A program made the translations under genes and the position numbers. From Chromatiaceae bacterium (GTDB lineage: Bacteria; Pseudomonadota; Gammaproteobacteria; Chromatiales; Chromatiaceae): a stretch of 64,000 nucleotides of DNA. The stretch spans positions 186,001 to 250,000 of the forward strand of contig JACKMP010000001.1 of assembly GCA_024235315.1 (NCBI GenBank), given 5' to 3'. Below the pieces are notes generated by a model. The model had not been told where the DNA came from. It saw only the letters and a list, made by a program, of their open reading frames with translations, and made no database searches. How positions within the stretch are numbered: the stretch's first letter is position 1; each line of letters begins with the position of its first letter. Positions 1 through 9,664 of the stretch are shown here, in pieces.

Positions 1-623
1 TCATCGACTTTCTCGACCGGCTGGAAGTTCTCGATGTCGACCGCATTCGGAATCACTGTCACCTTGTCGGCCGGAATCCCGCGCGCCACGATATCGCGAC
101 GCAACCCCTCGCAGATGCAGAAACAATGATCGGCGTGCTTCAGCGCCCAAGTCTCCAGTCCGCGGGTAATCCGGTAACGCAGATCACCCTCTTTGGCCGT
201 GCCATGACTGACCGCCGCATCCTCCCAGAAACCGCGCACCTCGTAGCCAACGGGTATACCCAGCGCCCTGCCGGCACGCACCGCGGCGATACCGTTCAGG
301 GCAGGCGAATGGGCATGCAGCAGGTCCGGCTTTACCTGCCGCGCCACCTCGCTGAGACGTGCCTGCAGATCGCTGATCACCGCGTACTGGCTGACGATCG
401 GCAGCGAATGCAGAAACCGGCTGTGTTTCGGCGTGCGGAAAAAATGCAGGCCCTCCACCATTTCTTCCGCTGGCTGTTCACTGACCGCATCCGCGTGCTT
501 GGTACTGGTGATGTGCTCGGTATCCCAGCCCAGCTTGCGCTGGTGCTCGAAGATCGAACGCGACCTAAACGTATAGCCGCTGTGCAGCGGGATCGAGTGG
601 TCGAGCACGTGGAGTATCAACAT
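1..623 (-). CDS. GT4 glycosyltransferase, exosortase-system type (partial)
   Basis: The minus-strand frame opens with ATG at 623 and stays open to base 1, so about 207 N-terminal residues are present and the C-terminus lies outside the window. The protein begins MLILHVLDHSIPLHSGYTFR, which I recall as typical of PEP-CTERM/exosortase-associated family 4 glycosyltransferases. Further in are a GYEVRGFWED acceptor-side motif and a VIPNAVDIENF motif that opens the nucleotide-sugar domain. It would transfer a sugar to a lipid-linked exopolysaccharide intermediate at the cytoplasmic membrane. It lies 89 bases after a second glycosyltransferase, and two PEP-CTERM proteins occur in the window, which supports an exosortase polysaccharide locus continuing to the left. 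The fold is secure; the subfamily is from memory. Confidence 0.85.
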   Translation of the reverse strand, partial: MLILHVLDHSIPLHSGYTFRSRSIFEHQRKLGWDTEHITSTKHADAVSEQPAEEMVEGLHFFRTPKHSRFLHSLPIVSQYAVISDLQARLSEVARQVKPDLLHAHSPALNGIAAVRAGRALGIPVGYEVRGFWEDAAVSHGTAKEGDLRYRITRGLETWALKHADHCFCICEGLRRDIVARGIPADKVTVIPNAVDIENFQPVEKVD

Positions 624-712
624 GGATTCAGTATCGGTCGCAATGAGAAAAAGTTGACCGTAGAGGATCCGGTCCTTCCCGACGATCCCTCCAGGTCGTG
701 CCGCTCACGCAC

Positions 713-1897
713 CTAGCGCGCACCGCCAACCACACGCTCGAATATCGCCAGCTGTCCCTGTGAGGTATCGTTCCAGCTGAAGCCTTCCGCATAGCGCCGC
801 GTTGCCTCGCGCGCGGGCATATCGGCAAACAGCGTTTCGATTGCCGCGGCGATGGATGCGGCACTGCGGTCGCGTGTCAGTCGACCACCGTCCACTGACG
901 CCACGACCTCGGGTGTACCATCCACCGGCGTCGCGACCACCGGCGTGCCGCAGGCCATCGCTTCGAGCAGCACGTTTGCCCAGCCCTCGCGACTGGAGGC
1001 CAGCACCAGGGCGTCAGCTGCCTGATAGTGTTCGCGCAGCTGCTCCTGCGCCAGACGTCCGGTGAACCTGACCCTGTCACCCAGCGCGAGTCGATCCACC
1101 AGTTGCCGCAAGGCACTCTCTTCCGGCCCGTCGCCGGCGATCAGCAAGTCCATGCCGGGCAGTGCTGCCACCGCCTCGATCGCCAGGTGGTGGCCCTTGC
1201 GTTCGATCAGGTGACCGACAGACAACAATGTCGGGCGTGCACCGATGCCCAGCCTCCCGCGTAGTCGCGCACGGTTGTCGTGCGGGTGGAAGAAATCCAG
1301 ATCCACGCCGTTGCGCAGCACCGTCACACGATCATCGGGCACGCCCATGCCGATCAGGTAGTCCTTCAGGGCAGCGGCAACCGTCATCATGTGCGCAGCG
1401 CTTTCGGTCACTTGCAGGATCCTGCGCCGCGGTCCCGGCAGCTGCGGAATCAGGTTGAGGTCTGTCCCCCTGCCGGTAACCACAAACGGACGCTCGAACT
1501 CTGCGGCAAGTCGCATTGCGGCAACGCCGTCCGGATAAAAATAGTGGGCATCGATCAGGTCGAAATCGAAACCCCTATCCTTCAAACGGCGCACGGTTCG
1601 ACGTACCGACTGGTACATCAGCCACGGGGTAATCTGCATACCGATCTTGGGGATCACCGGATACTTCGGGTGCCAGACCTCAATACCGTGACGCACCTCG
1701 TGGGGCTCGACGCCCGCATAGGATGCATAGCTGCCGAACATCGGGTTCGACGAAGGAAACCAAGGCACGGGCGCGACCACCGTTGCCTGCAGTTGAGGTG
1801 CATAGGCCAGCAGCTGCCGCAGGCGGTTCTCGACGAAGACCCCATGCGAGGGTTGACGTGCATTCGGATACAGGGAACTGAAAGTCAGGATCTTCAA
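713..1897 (-). CDS. GT4 family glycosyltransferase
   Basis: A retaining GT-B glycosyltransferase of about 394 residues, probably acting in exopolysaccharide assembly. The N-terminal domain starts KILTFSSLYPNARQPSHGVF. The C-terminal domain carries LLSVGHLIERKGH, the GRL/EQL stretch, and the donor-binding region SREGWANVLLEAMACGTPVV with its conserved glutamate. I prefer the TTG at 1897, because GGGAAGG lies five bases upstream and the family begins M-K-I-L; an ATG at 1939 would add 14 unlikely residues. It reads in the same direction as the partial glycosyltransferase downstream and follows secF by about 80 bases. The sugar and acceptor are unknown. Confidence 0.88.
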   Translation of the reverse strand: MKILTFSSLYPNARQPSHGVFVENRLRQLLAYAPQLQATVVAPVPWFPSSNPMFGSYASYAGVEPHEVRHGIEVWHPKYPVIPKIGMQITPWLMYQSVRRTVRRLKDRGFDFDLIDAHYFYPDGVAAMRLAAEFERPFVVTGRGTDLNLIPQLPGPRRRILQVTESAAHMMTVAAALKDYLIGMGVPDDRVTVLRNGVDLDFFHPHDNRARLRGRLGIGARPTLLSVGHLIERKGHHLAIEAVAALPGMDLLIAGDGPEESALRQLVDRLALGDRVRFTGRLAQEQLREHYQAADALVLASSREGWANVLLEAMACGTPVVATPVDGTPEVVASVDGGRLTRDRSAASIAAAIETLFADMPAREATRRYAEGFSWNDTSQGQLAIFERVVGGAR

Positions 1898-1976
1898 GTT
1901 GACCTTCCCGATCGATGTACCTTGATCACCCTGCCGCACCGCGGGCCGGAGAACAGCCTCAAGCGCGGCCTCAGGC

Positions 1977-2930
1977 TCACGGCCGGTCGTCGACGACGCC
2001 TTCCTTCTTCACTGGCATCAGATCCGCCTTGCTGACACCGAGCCAGAGTGCGACGGCAGACGCCACGTAGATGGTCGAGTAGGTCCCGATCACCACACCG
2101 ACGATCAACGCCAGCGAGAACCCATGTACGTTTTCTCCGCCCAGGAAAAACAGCGCCAGCAACACCACCAACGTCGTGCCCGAGGTCATGATCGTACGCG
2201 CCATGGTCTGGTTGATCGACACATTGATGATCTCTTCCGGTGAGCCCTTGCGCATCTTGCGAAAATTCTCGCGCACGCGGTCGAAGATGACGATGGTGTC
2301 GTTGAGCGAGTAACCGATGACCGCGAGAACGGCCGCGAGCACCGGCAGGTCGAACTCGATCTGCAACAGCGCAAACAGGCCGACCGTGAACAGGACATCG
2401 TGTGCGAGGGCGACCACGGCACCGACTGCGAATCGCCACTCGAATCGCATCGCCACGTACATCAGCACCGCGATCAGCGACACAAGTACCGCCAGGGCGC
2501 CATCCTCGGCCAGTTCATCGCCGACCTGCGGGCCGACGAACTCCACGCGCCGCAGTTCCACCTGGCCCTGTGCCGCGGTATTGAGCGCATTGAAGATACG
2601 GTCGCTGAGCTGGGCGTTGGCGGCCTCTGCATCGACGCCGGCGTTTTCTTCCGGTGCCAGACGGATCAGCACGTCACGCAAGGTCCCGAAGCGCTGCACG
2701 GCCGCGCCACCGAATCCGCCATCCGCGAGCGCCCGGCGCACAGAGTCGAGCTCGACATCCTGCTGGTAGCCGACCTCGATCAAGGTACCGCCGGTGAAAT
2801 CGATGCCGAAGTTGAGGCCGCGCACCGCCAGGGCAACCGCCGCCACCAGCAGCCAGACGACCGAAAGGCCGACTGCCGCCTTGCGCACGCGCATGAAATC
2901 GATATTGAGGTTCTTGCTGACGATTTCCAT
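1977..2930 (-). CDS. secF: Protein translocase subunit SecF
   Basis: An inner-membrane SecF of 317 residues, the usual length. With SecD it uses the proton gradient to pull exported proteins across SecYEG. It has an N-terminal transmembrane segment, the early GIDFTGGTLIEV motif (about residues 42-53), a periplasmic domain, and a C-terminal block of five membrane helices with GYSLNDTIVIFDRVREN (about 206-222), the signature of the family. It follows secD by 15 bases in the order yajC-secD-secF, so co-transcription is expected. The short hydrophilic C-terminus ends in KKEGVVDDRP. Identity is secure. Confidence 0.98.
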   Translation of the reverse strand: MEIVSKNLNIDFMRVRKAAVGLSVVWLLVAAVALAVRGLNFGIDFTGGTLIEVGYQQDVELDSVRRALADGGFGGAAVQRFGTLRDVLIRLAPEENAGVDAEAANAQLSDRIFNALNTAAQGQVELRRVEFVGPQVGDELAEDGALAVLVSLIAVLMYVAMRFEWRFAVGAVVALAHDVLFTVGLFALLQIEFDLPVLAAVLAVIGYSLNDTIVIFDRVRENFRKMRKGSPEEIINVSINQTMARTIMTSGTTLVVLLALFFLGGENVHGFSLALIVGVVIGTYSTIYVASAVALWLGVSKADLMPVKKEGVVDDRP

Positions 2931-2945
2931 TGCAGATCTCCGCGC

Positions 2946-4802
2946 TCAGATGGCGAGTTTCGCCACGCGCTTACGGCCATAGACGAGGTTGATCACAGCA
3001 CGCGTGCCCATCAGCGCGGTGAACATGGAGGTTGCGATCCCGATCGCCAGCGTCACCGCAAATCCCCGCACCGGGCCACTGCCAATCGAGAACAGCACCA
3101 CCGCCGCGATCAGGGTGGTGACGTTGGCGTCCAGGATCGAGCTGAAGGCACGCTCATAGCCGGCATGGATGCTGGCCTGCGGCGTGGAGCCGATCGACAA
3201 CTCCTCGCGGATACGTTCATAGATCAGCACGTTGGCATCGACCGCCATACCGACAGTCAACACAATACCCGCGATGCCCGGAACGGTCAGCGTCGCCTGC
3301 AGCATCGACAGAACGGCGACAATCAGCACCAGGTTGGCAATCAGGGCAAGGTTGGCAACCATGCCGAACACCTTGTAATAGACCACCATCACGACCATGA
3401 CCGCGAGCAGGCCCACCGCGACCGACACCATGCCCTGGTCGATATTGTCCTGTCCCAGGCTCGGGCCGATGGTGCGTTCCTCGACGATATTGATCGGTGC
3501 GGCCAGTGCGCCGGCCCGCAGCAGCAGTGCAAGCTGGTGCGCCTCCTGCGCGCTGTCCAGACCCGTGGTCTGGAAGCGGCGCCCGAACGCCTCGCGGATG
3601 GTCGCGACGTTGATGACCTCTTCGACCCATTTGCGGATCGGTTTCCCCTCGGCGTCACGCCCGACGGTGCGCTTCTCCTTGAACACCACCGCCATCGGTT
3701 TTCCGACGTTCTCGGTCGTGACGTTGCGCATCCTGCGCGCGCCCTTGCTGTCCAGGTTGACGTACACCGCCGGCTGACCCGATTGCTGGTCGAACCCGGA
3801 CGAGGCACTGGTCATCTCGTCGCCGGTCACTATGACCTGGCGCTTGAGCAGAATGGGCTGACCGTTGCGTTCGTGGTAAAGCGCGGCACCCGCCGGCACA
3901 CGTCCACTCGACTCCGCCTCGAAGGCCTGTCCCGGATCACCGTGCACCAGCCGATACTCCAGCGTCGCGGTCGCGCCGAGCAGGTCTTTCACCTTGCCCG
4001 GGTCCTGGACACCCGGCAGCTCCACCACGATACGGCGGTCGCCCTGCTGCTGGATCACCGGCTCGGCGACGCCCAGCGCGTTCACACGGTTGCGCAGCGT
4101 GGTGATGTTCTGCTCCAGCGCCAGACGCCGCGCTGCACGTTCTTCATCCTGTGACATGAACACGCGTACGTAGAATTCCTCGCCCTCGTCGCGCACGCTG
4201 GTGGCGAGGTCGCGAAACTCCGATCGCAGCACCTTTTCCGCCTGGTCGCGCGAGGCCGCGTCCTTGAAACGGACATCGACGCCGTTGCCAGATTCCTTGA
4301 CGGTCACGTAACGAATCTTCTCGTCACGCAATGCAGTGCGGATATTGCCCGCGTGGCGCTCGACAGTCTTTTCGATCGCGGCATCCATGTCGACATCGAT
4401 CAACACGTGGATACCACCGCGCAGGTCCAGGCCGAGGTTCATCGGCCGACCGCCGATCGCCGTCAGCCAGCCCGGGATATCCGGCGACAGCGTCAGCGCG
4501 TGCGTGAATTCCGGTGGCAACACCTTTGAGATCGCATCCTGGCCGGCAAGCTGGTCTTCCGCGGCCCTGAAACGGACCTGTAGACGGTCTGCCTTCAGCT
4601 CCGATGACTTGATCGTGATTTGTGCCCGTTCAAGCGCCGCCAGGATGTTCTGCTGCAGCGTCTCGCCGACCTGCTCACCACGTGTCCCGGTGATCTCGAT
4701 CACGGGATCCTGCGAAAACAGGTTGGGGAGCGCATACAGTAGCCCCACCAGCAGCACGCCGGCCACCAGCAGGTTTTTCCACGAGGGATAATAATTAAGC
4801 AT
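2946..4802 (-). CDS. secD: Protein translocase subunit SecD
   Basis: SecD of 618 residues, close to the E. coli length (615). It works with SecF in late steps of Sec export at the inner membrane. Visible features are the N-terminal membrane anchor, the LGLDLRGGIHVLIDVD motif (about residues 123-138), the periplasmic P1 head, and a C-terminal six-helix bundle with GMAVDANVLIYERIREE (about 520-536). The start MLNYYPSWKN is the typical gammaproteobacterial beginning. It lies between yajC and secF in the standard order. Confidence 0.98.
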   Translation of the reverse strand: MLNYYPSWKNLLVAGVLLVGLLYALPNLFSQDPVIEITGTRGEQVGETLQQNILAALERAQITIKSSELKADRLQVRFRAAEDQLAGQDAISKVLPPEFTHALTLSPDIPGWLTAIGGRPMNLGLDLRGGIHVLIDVDMDAAIEKTVERHAGNIRTALRDEKIRYVTVKESGNGVDVRFKDAASRDQAEKVLRSEFRDLATSVRDEGEEFYVRVFMSQDEERAARRLALEQNITTLRNRVNALGVAEPVIQQQGDRRIVVELPGVQDPGKVKDLLGATATLEYRLVHGDPGQAFEAESSGRVPAGAALYHERNGQPILLKRQVIVTGDEMTSASSGFDQQSGQPAVYVNLDSKGARRMRNVTTENVGKPMAVVFKEKRTVGRDAEGKPIRKWVEEVINVATIREAFGRRFQTTGLDSAQEAHQLALLLRAGALAAPINIVEERTIGPSLGQDNIDQGMVSVAVGLLAVMVVMVVYYKVFGMVANLALIANLVLIVAVLSMLQATLTVPGIAGIVLTVGMAVDANVLIYERIREELSIGSTPQASIHAGYERAFSSILDANVTTLIAAVVLFSIGSGPVRGFAVTLAIGIATSMFTALMGTRAVINLVYGRKRVAKLAI

Positions 4803-4859
4803 GTTTCAAGTCGAAGCTGAGGTGAATGCGGCCACCAGGAACGGCGGCCGTCGGCGCAA

Positions 4860-5186
4860 TTACATTTCTTTGAGGCTGCCCTTGGGCATGACCGCTTCGA
4901 CCGCGGTCTTACGTACGGTGACGACAACGTTGTCCGCGACCTCGACTTTCATGAAGTTGTCACCGAGTTCGGTAACCTTGCCCATCATGCCGCCCATGGT
5001 CTGGATCTCGTCGCCCTTCTTGAGACCCGCGACCATCGCCTTGTGTTCCTTCTGCCGCTTGACCTGGGGACGGATCAGGAAGAAATACATGATCACGAAC
5101 ATGCCGATCAGGAAAATGATCGACATGCCACCATCGCCTGCCGGCAGAGGCCCCTCGGCCATGGCATCGGAAATAAAGAAACTCAT
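4860..5186 (-). CDS. yajC: Sec translocon accessory subunit YajC
   Basis: A 108-residue single-pass membrane protein. A hydrophobic helix at about residues 24-41 (IIFLIGMFVIMYFFLIRP) is followed by the YajC signature PQVKRQKEHKAMVAGLKKGD and a small beta domain. It associates with SecDF-SecYEG. It is the first sec gene of the block, lies between tgt and secD, and is transcribed with them. Length and context are standard. Confidence 0.97.
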   Translation of the reverse strand: MSFFISDAMAEGPLPAGDGGMSIIFLIGMFVIMYFFLIRPQVKRQKEHKAMVAGLKKGDEIQTMGGMMGKVTELGDNFMKVEVADNVVVTVRKTAVEAVMPKGSLKEM

Positions 5187-5258
5187 CGTGCGCTCCAGTC
5201 AGAAAAAGTGTGCCGCATGGTCGTCTGGCGGACCAAAGGCGCGTGATTATGCCATAGC

Positions 5259-6389
<1,131 letters not shown>

Positions 6390-6396
6390 TTAATAG

Positions 6397-6424
6397 TTGA
6401 CTTCGACCGTCATCATATTAGAAA
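6397..6424 (+). promoter_or_regulatory. Possible sigma-70 promoter for small RNA
   Basis: TTGACT at 6397-6402 and TAGAAA at 6419-6424 are separated by 16 bases. The -35 is good and the -10 mediocre. It points rightward into a short transcript that ends at the terminator 6481-6510, while the neighbouring genes tgt and queA read leftward. The tgt promoter must also lie hereabouts. Confidence 0.4.
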
Positions 6425-6430
6425 ATACTC

Positions 6431-6510
6431 ATGTACTGATTCGTCAGTACACTCCTCCATCCTCCTTTGGTGGAACCTTAGGCGCGGCACCCCCTGCCGC
6501 GCCTTTTTTT
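6431..6510 (+). ncRNA. Candidate small RNA with anti-Shine-Dalgarno loop
   Basis: A possible stand-alone transcript of about 80 bases between two minus-strand genes. It starts with a perfect 8-bp hairpin (TGTACTGA/TCAGTACA, 6432-6451) capped by a TTCG tetraloop. A single-stranded CU-rich tract at 6452-6468 follows, containing CTCCTCC and CCTCCTTT, which resembles the 16S rRNA anti-Shine-Dalgarno end. It finishes in a 9-bp GC hairpin with a seven-T tail. No reading frame is evident. The structure is seen directly; transcription and a role in blocking ribosome binding sites are inference. It matches no family I can name. Confidence 0.45.
6481..6510 (+). terminator. Rho-independent terminator (plus strand)
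   Basis: A perfect 9-bp stem (GGCGCGGCA/TGCCGCGCC) with a CCCCC loop is followed by seven T on the plus strand. On the minus strand it has no U-tract, so it does not serve tgt or queA. That orientation is the main argument for a plus-strand small RNA here. Confidence 0.85.
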
Positions 6511-6556
6511 ATGCCTGGCGTTGCCGCCTGCCGGCATCCCCGCGCAGCCAAGGCGT

Positions 6557-7576
6557 TCAGACCGCCGGCTCAATGAACATCGCGTCTCCGTAGCTGAAAA
6601 AGCGGTAGCCGGCCGCCACCGCGTGGCGGTAGGCCGCCATCGTGCGGTCATACCCGGCAAATGCACAGACCAGCATCAGCAGTGTCGACTCGGGCAGGTG
6701 AAAATTGGTCAGCAGGGCATCGACCACCTGGAAGCGGTAGCCGGGACGGATGAACAATCGTGTCTCGCCACGGTACGGTACCAGGCCCCCGGCGGCTGCC
6801 GCCGTCTCCAGACTGCGCACACTGGTGGTTCCGACCGCGACCACCCGCCCACCGCGTTGCCGCGTCCTGTCCACCGCCTCGACGGTCGCCTCGCCGACCT
6901 CCAGCCATTCGCTGTGCATCCTGTGCCGGTCGAGGTCCTGCTCGCGCACCGGCGTAAAGGTACCGGCACCGACGTGCAGGGTCACACGGGCGGATTCCAC
7001 ACCCATCCCGGCCAACCGTTCGAGCATCGCATGGTCGAAATGCAGCCCCGCGGTGGGCGCGGCGACCGCGCCCGGGCGCTCCGCATAGACCGTCTGGTAG
7101 CGCTCGCGGTCCGACGCGGTATCGGCACGCTGGATGTAGGGTGGCAACGGCATGTGGCCGTGCTGCTGCATCAGCTCGGCAAAGCCGCCTTGTTCGGTGC
7201 GAAGCCGAAACAGGGCCTCCTCCCGACCTTCCATCAGCAGGGTCGTATCGCCGATGCGGATGCGGCTGCCGGCCTTCGGTGACTTGCTCGCACGCACGTG
7301 CGCGACCGCCTGGTCTGGCGCCACCAGCCGCTCGATCAGCACCTCGACGCGACCGCCGGACTCCTTGGTCCCCAGCAGCCGCGCCGGCAGCACCCGCGTA
7401 TCGTTGAACACCAGCAGGTCGCCCGGCCTGAGCAGGCTTGCCAGATCGCCAAACCGCAGGTCGGCCGGATCGCCGCGCTGCGGCAGGTGCAGCAACCGGC
7501 TGTCGCCGCGACGCGCACTCGGCTGCTGCGCAATCAGGCGCTCGGGCAGGTCGTAATGAAAATCGCTCAGCTGCAT
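6557..7576 (-). CDS. queA: S-adenosylmethionine:tRNA ribosyltransferase-isomerase
   Basis: QueA of 339 residues, which transfers and isomerises the ribosyl moiety of SAM onto preQ1-modified tRNA to give epoxyqueuosine. The start [19 protein letters not shown] is typical. Later motifs include [20 protein letters not shown] and the C-terminal [20 protein letters not shown]. It lies upstream of tgt on the same strand, with an unusually long 188-base gap that holds the candidate plus-strand small RNA. Identity is secure. Confidence 0.98.
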   Translation of the reverse strand: MQLSDFHYDLPERLIAQQPSARRGDSRLLHLPQRGDPADLRFGDLASLLRPGDLLVFNDTRVLPARLLGTKESGGRVEVLIERLVAPDQAVAHVRASKSPKAGSRIRIGDTTLLMEGREEALFRLRTEQGGFAELMQQHGHMPLPPYIQRADTASDRERYQTVYAERPGAVAAPTAGLHFDHAMLERLAGMGVESARVTLHVGAGTFTPVREQDLDRHRMHSEWLEVGEATVEAVDRTRQRGGRVVAVGTTSVRSLETAAAAGGLVPYRGETRLFIRPGYRFQVVDALLTNFHLPESTLLMLVCAFAGYDRTMAAYRHAVAAGYRFFSYGDAMFIEPAV

Positions 7577-7641
7577 GGGCGCGCGATGTTAGCACAGGGT
7601 GTTGCCGCCGCCGCGGATGTCGCTATACTGCGCGACTCCCT

Positions 7642-7728
7642 GCCGGGGTGGTGGAATTGGTAGACACAGGGGACTCAAAATCCCCCGCTGGCAACAGCTT
7701 GTCGGTTCGAGTCCGACCCTCGGTACCA
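7642..7728 (+). tRNA. tRNA-Leu (anticodon CAA)
   Basis: An 87-base class II tRNA with acceptor stem GCCGGGG/CCTCGGT (two G-U pairs), anticodon stem GGGGA/TCCCC around CTCAAAA (anticodon CAA, reading UUG), a long variable arm, the T-loop GGTTCGAGTCC and an encoded CCA end. It points away from queA into the accessory region. I looked for a second copy of its 3' end as an attachment site and did not find one in the window. Confidence 0.96.
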
Positions 7729-8019
7729 TCACGATGTTCTTGATGCAGCATCGATGCATTCTGCTCCAGAAGAGCACCGGACCTGTCGAAAGGTTGCGTT
7801 GCAGGCGGGCGCCCCAGCTCGGCAATAGGCAATCGCGATCCCGGTACGGGCACTGGCGTCGGCGGCAAATCGGCCCGCTTTCGATCGATATCGTTGCAAA
7901 ACCCGGTAGTCCACCCACCTATTGAGCGTTTCGGGTCCGCTACACTCTCCTGCAACCGCACATAATTTACCGACGTATCCGCTCTTGAATGCGCAAATTT
8001 GCTGACGAAGGAGCAGAAG

Positions 8020-8370
8020 ATGAAGAACCCGACCAGGATCGTTTCCCGATTCACCAGCGCCTTGGGCGCGATAGGCCTGGCCGTACTGTCGCCGGAGTCC
8101 CTTGCCACAGGTTCTGCGAATACGTTTTTTGAGGTGACGGTGCGCCCCGGCTCATCGGTGATCTGCGCGTCTGACCCCTGCACCGTCTATTTCGAGACAC
8201 CTGCGGGCACCGGTACCCACGACATTCTCCAAAATGGCACTGTCAAGGCGGGAGTGGCGGTAGGTGGTCAACGTGTGTCTCTGGGCGTGTACTCCAACGA
8301 GAGCCTGGTGTTCCGTGTCGAAGGTACAGACCTTCCCGTGGCATACCTCACCGTGGTTGGCAGCCCATGA
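8020..8370 (+). CDS. Small secreted protein of unknown function
   Basis: A protein of 116 residues starting at ATG 8020, chosen because GAAGGAG lies just upstream. The N-terminus MKNPTRIVSRFTSALGAIGL looks like a signal peptide, with probable cleavage after LATGSA. The mature part is beta-rich, with a likely disulfide pair (ICASDPC) and no transmembrane segment. I recognise no family. It stands alone between tRNA-Leu and a PEP-CTERM gene at the start of the accessory region, and may encode a small periplasmic or surface protein. Confidence 0.65.
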   Translation: MKNPTRIVSRFTSALGAIGLAVLSPESLATGSANTFFEVTVRPGSSVICASDPCTVYFETPAGTGTHDILQNGTVKAGVAVGGQRVSLGVYSNESLVFRVEGTDLPVAYLTVVGSP

Positions 8371-8875
8371 ATGCGGAGTGTTTGACGCAGAGCGACTCAG
8401 CCTTTTGCGCAGTATGACAATCGGCAGCCGTCCTAAGTGGCCGTCTCTTGCATGTTGCGGGACGCCTGCAATTCGGCCGAAGCAGCCATTCAGGGTCAGG
8501 CCCAGCAGTGACTGCAAAGGGGTAGTTACCGGTCGTCTGCCACGAAATCCGATCGAAGAGCGGCTTTCTGTTTCGGCATCCGGCCGTAGTCGACCCCAAC
8601 CCGCCATTAGCGATAAGCCAGTCGTCCGGTTGCTCGCAACCAGAAAACAATGTCTCGTGGAGTTGGTAGAGACCGTCATTTTTTGGAACAGACGACGGGG
8701 CAAAAAATCTAGGTTTCCGCATTCACATCCAATCGATCACGCCGACCGTCAAGAAATTTTACGCATTCCAACTCTTACTCAGATTAAGTTATTGATATTT
8801 CGGAGAAGCTGGAAGTGGCCCTGAAATTGCTTCGGGCTCGGCAACATTTATTTGCCTCACTCAGGGGAGGTCAAT
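8371..8875. other. Gene-free stretch, possible dispersed-repeat remnant
   Basis: About 500 bases without a convincing gene. The minus-strand reading at 8348-8722 and the plus-strand reading at 8264-8824 look like chance frames. The block at roughly 8400-8690 is compositionally different from its flanks and resembles the decayed interspersed repeats seen between genes in some proteobacterial genomes, but I cannot confirm a second copy. The last about 60 bases hold the AT-rich promoter and ribosome binding site of the next gene. Confidence 0.4.
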
Positions 8876-9604
8876 GTGAAACGTGTGACTTTAATGCTGT
8901 GCCTCGCGGCACTTTGGCCAATATCCAATTCACTGGCTGCACCGATTGTTTTCGATTTGAACGATGGAACTTTCGTTACTCTACCTGCGGTGGGAAGTCA
9001 GTCTGTCGACTACACAGGGGTTTACCAGTCGCCGACGTTTGACATTGACGATGTGACAATCGGCGCTGCGGAAACTTTTTCCATTGACTTCGAGTTCAAC
9101 TCTGGCGTTGGAAATCAGTTCATTCGCTTGACAGATTTGGGTAATGGCCTACCGAACGAAGGTGTGATTTTCGACGTCCAGGGGACTGGTAGTTCGCAGG
9201 TCAATCCGATCGTACGGTTGACGGGTGCCTCTGGGTCCTATCGTCAGGACACCAGCACCAACATACAGGTGAATGATGAAACGGTACTAAGTTACGCCGG
9301 GGCCTCTGAATTGTTTGACGACGGGATAAGAATTGGTGAGTTCAACGATTCCTTCCCTAACGACCCTGCGCGGTTCTTGAATGTGGCGCTCGACGTCACA
9401 CAGTTTTCGATACTCTTCCGCGATCTGCATTTGGAAGTATTCAACGGGGGAGCTAATCCGATCACTGTGACCTCTTTGCGGTTTCAGGCTATAGCGAACG
9501 AGGTGGAAATTGTAAGTGTCCCCGAACCGGCCAGCCTCGCACTTATTGGCCTCGGACTAGCTTGTATCGGATACGGAAGACGCAAGCGGGTCAATACAGG
9601 CTAA
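8876..9604 (+). CDS. PEP-CTERM sorting domain protein
   Basis: A surface or exported protein of 242 residues starting at GTG 8876, five bases after GGAGG. It has a signal peptide (KRVTLMLCLAALWPISNSLAA), a beta-rich domain, and a C-terminal VPEPASLALIGLGLACIG helix followed by GRRKR. This is the PEP-CTERM tripartite signal, recognised by exosortase and cleaved at the membrane. Base composition is AT-richer than the core genes. A terminator follows directly. The glycosyltransferases at the left edge suggest the matching exosortase locus is nearby. The function of the mature domain is unknown. Confidence 0.9.
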   Translation: MKRVTLMLCLAALWPISNSLAAPIVFDLNDGTFVTLPAVGSQSVDYTGVYQSPTFDIDDVTIGAAETFSIDFEFNSGVGNQFIRLTDLGNGLPNEGVIFDVQGTGSSQVNPIVRLTGASGSYRQDTSTNIQVNDETVLSYAGASELFDDGIRIGEFNDSFPNDPARFLNVALDVTQFSILFRDLHLEVFNGGANPITVTSLRFQAIANEVEIVSVPEPASLALIGLGLACIGYGRRKRVNTG

Positions 9605-9626
9605 GAGACTCTTCACGGACCATCAG

Positions 9627-9650
9627 AAAACCCCGCTTCGGCGGGGTTTT
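9627..9650 (+). terminator. Rho-independent terminator of PEP-CTERM gene
   Basis: AAAACCCCGC, a TTCG loop-like centre and GCGGGGTTTT form a strong stem just after the stop codon at 9604. It ends transcription before the left end of the IS1182 element at 9665. Confidence 0.9.
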
Positions 9651-9664
9651 CTATGTCTGCAATT

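Noticed and set aside
2400..4154. 584-codon plus-strand reading frame over secD/secF
   Set aside because: It lies antisense to two certain genes, is full of His/Gln/Asp/Arg like other antisense frames of GC-rich DNA, and has no motif.
7642..7728. tRNA-Leu 3' end as an attL/attR pair with a genomic island
   Set aside because: No second copy of the 3' sequence was found in the window, and both recombinases nearby are dead fragments.
7623..8183. 186-codon minus-strand frame over tRNA-Leu
   Set aside because: It runs through the tRNA and shows no motif or start signal.
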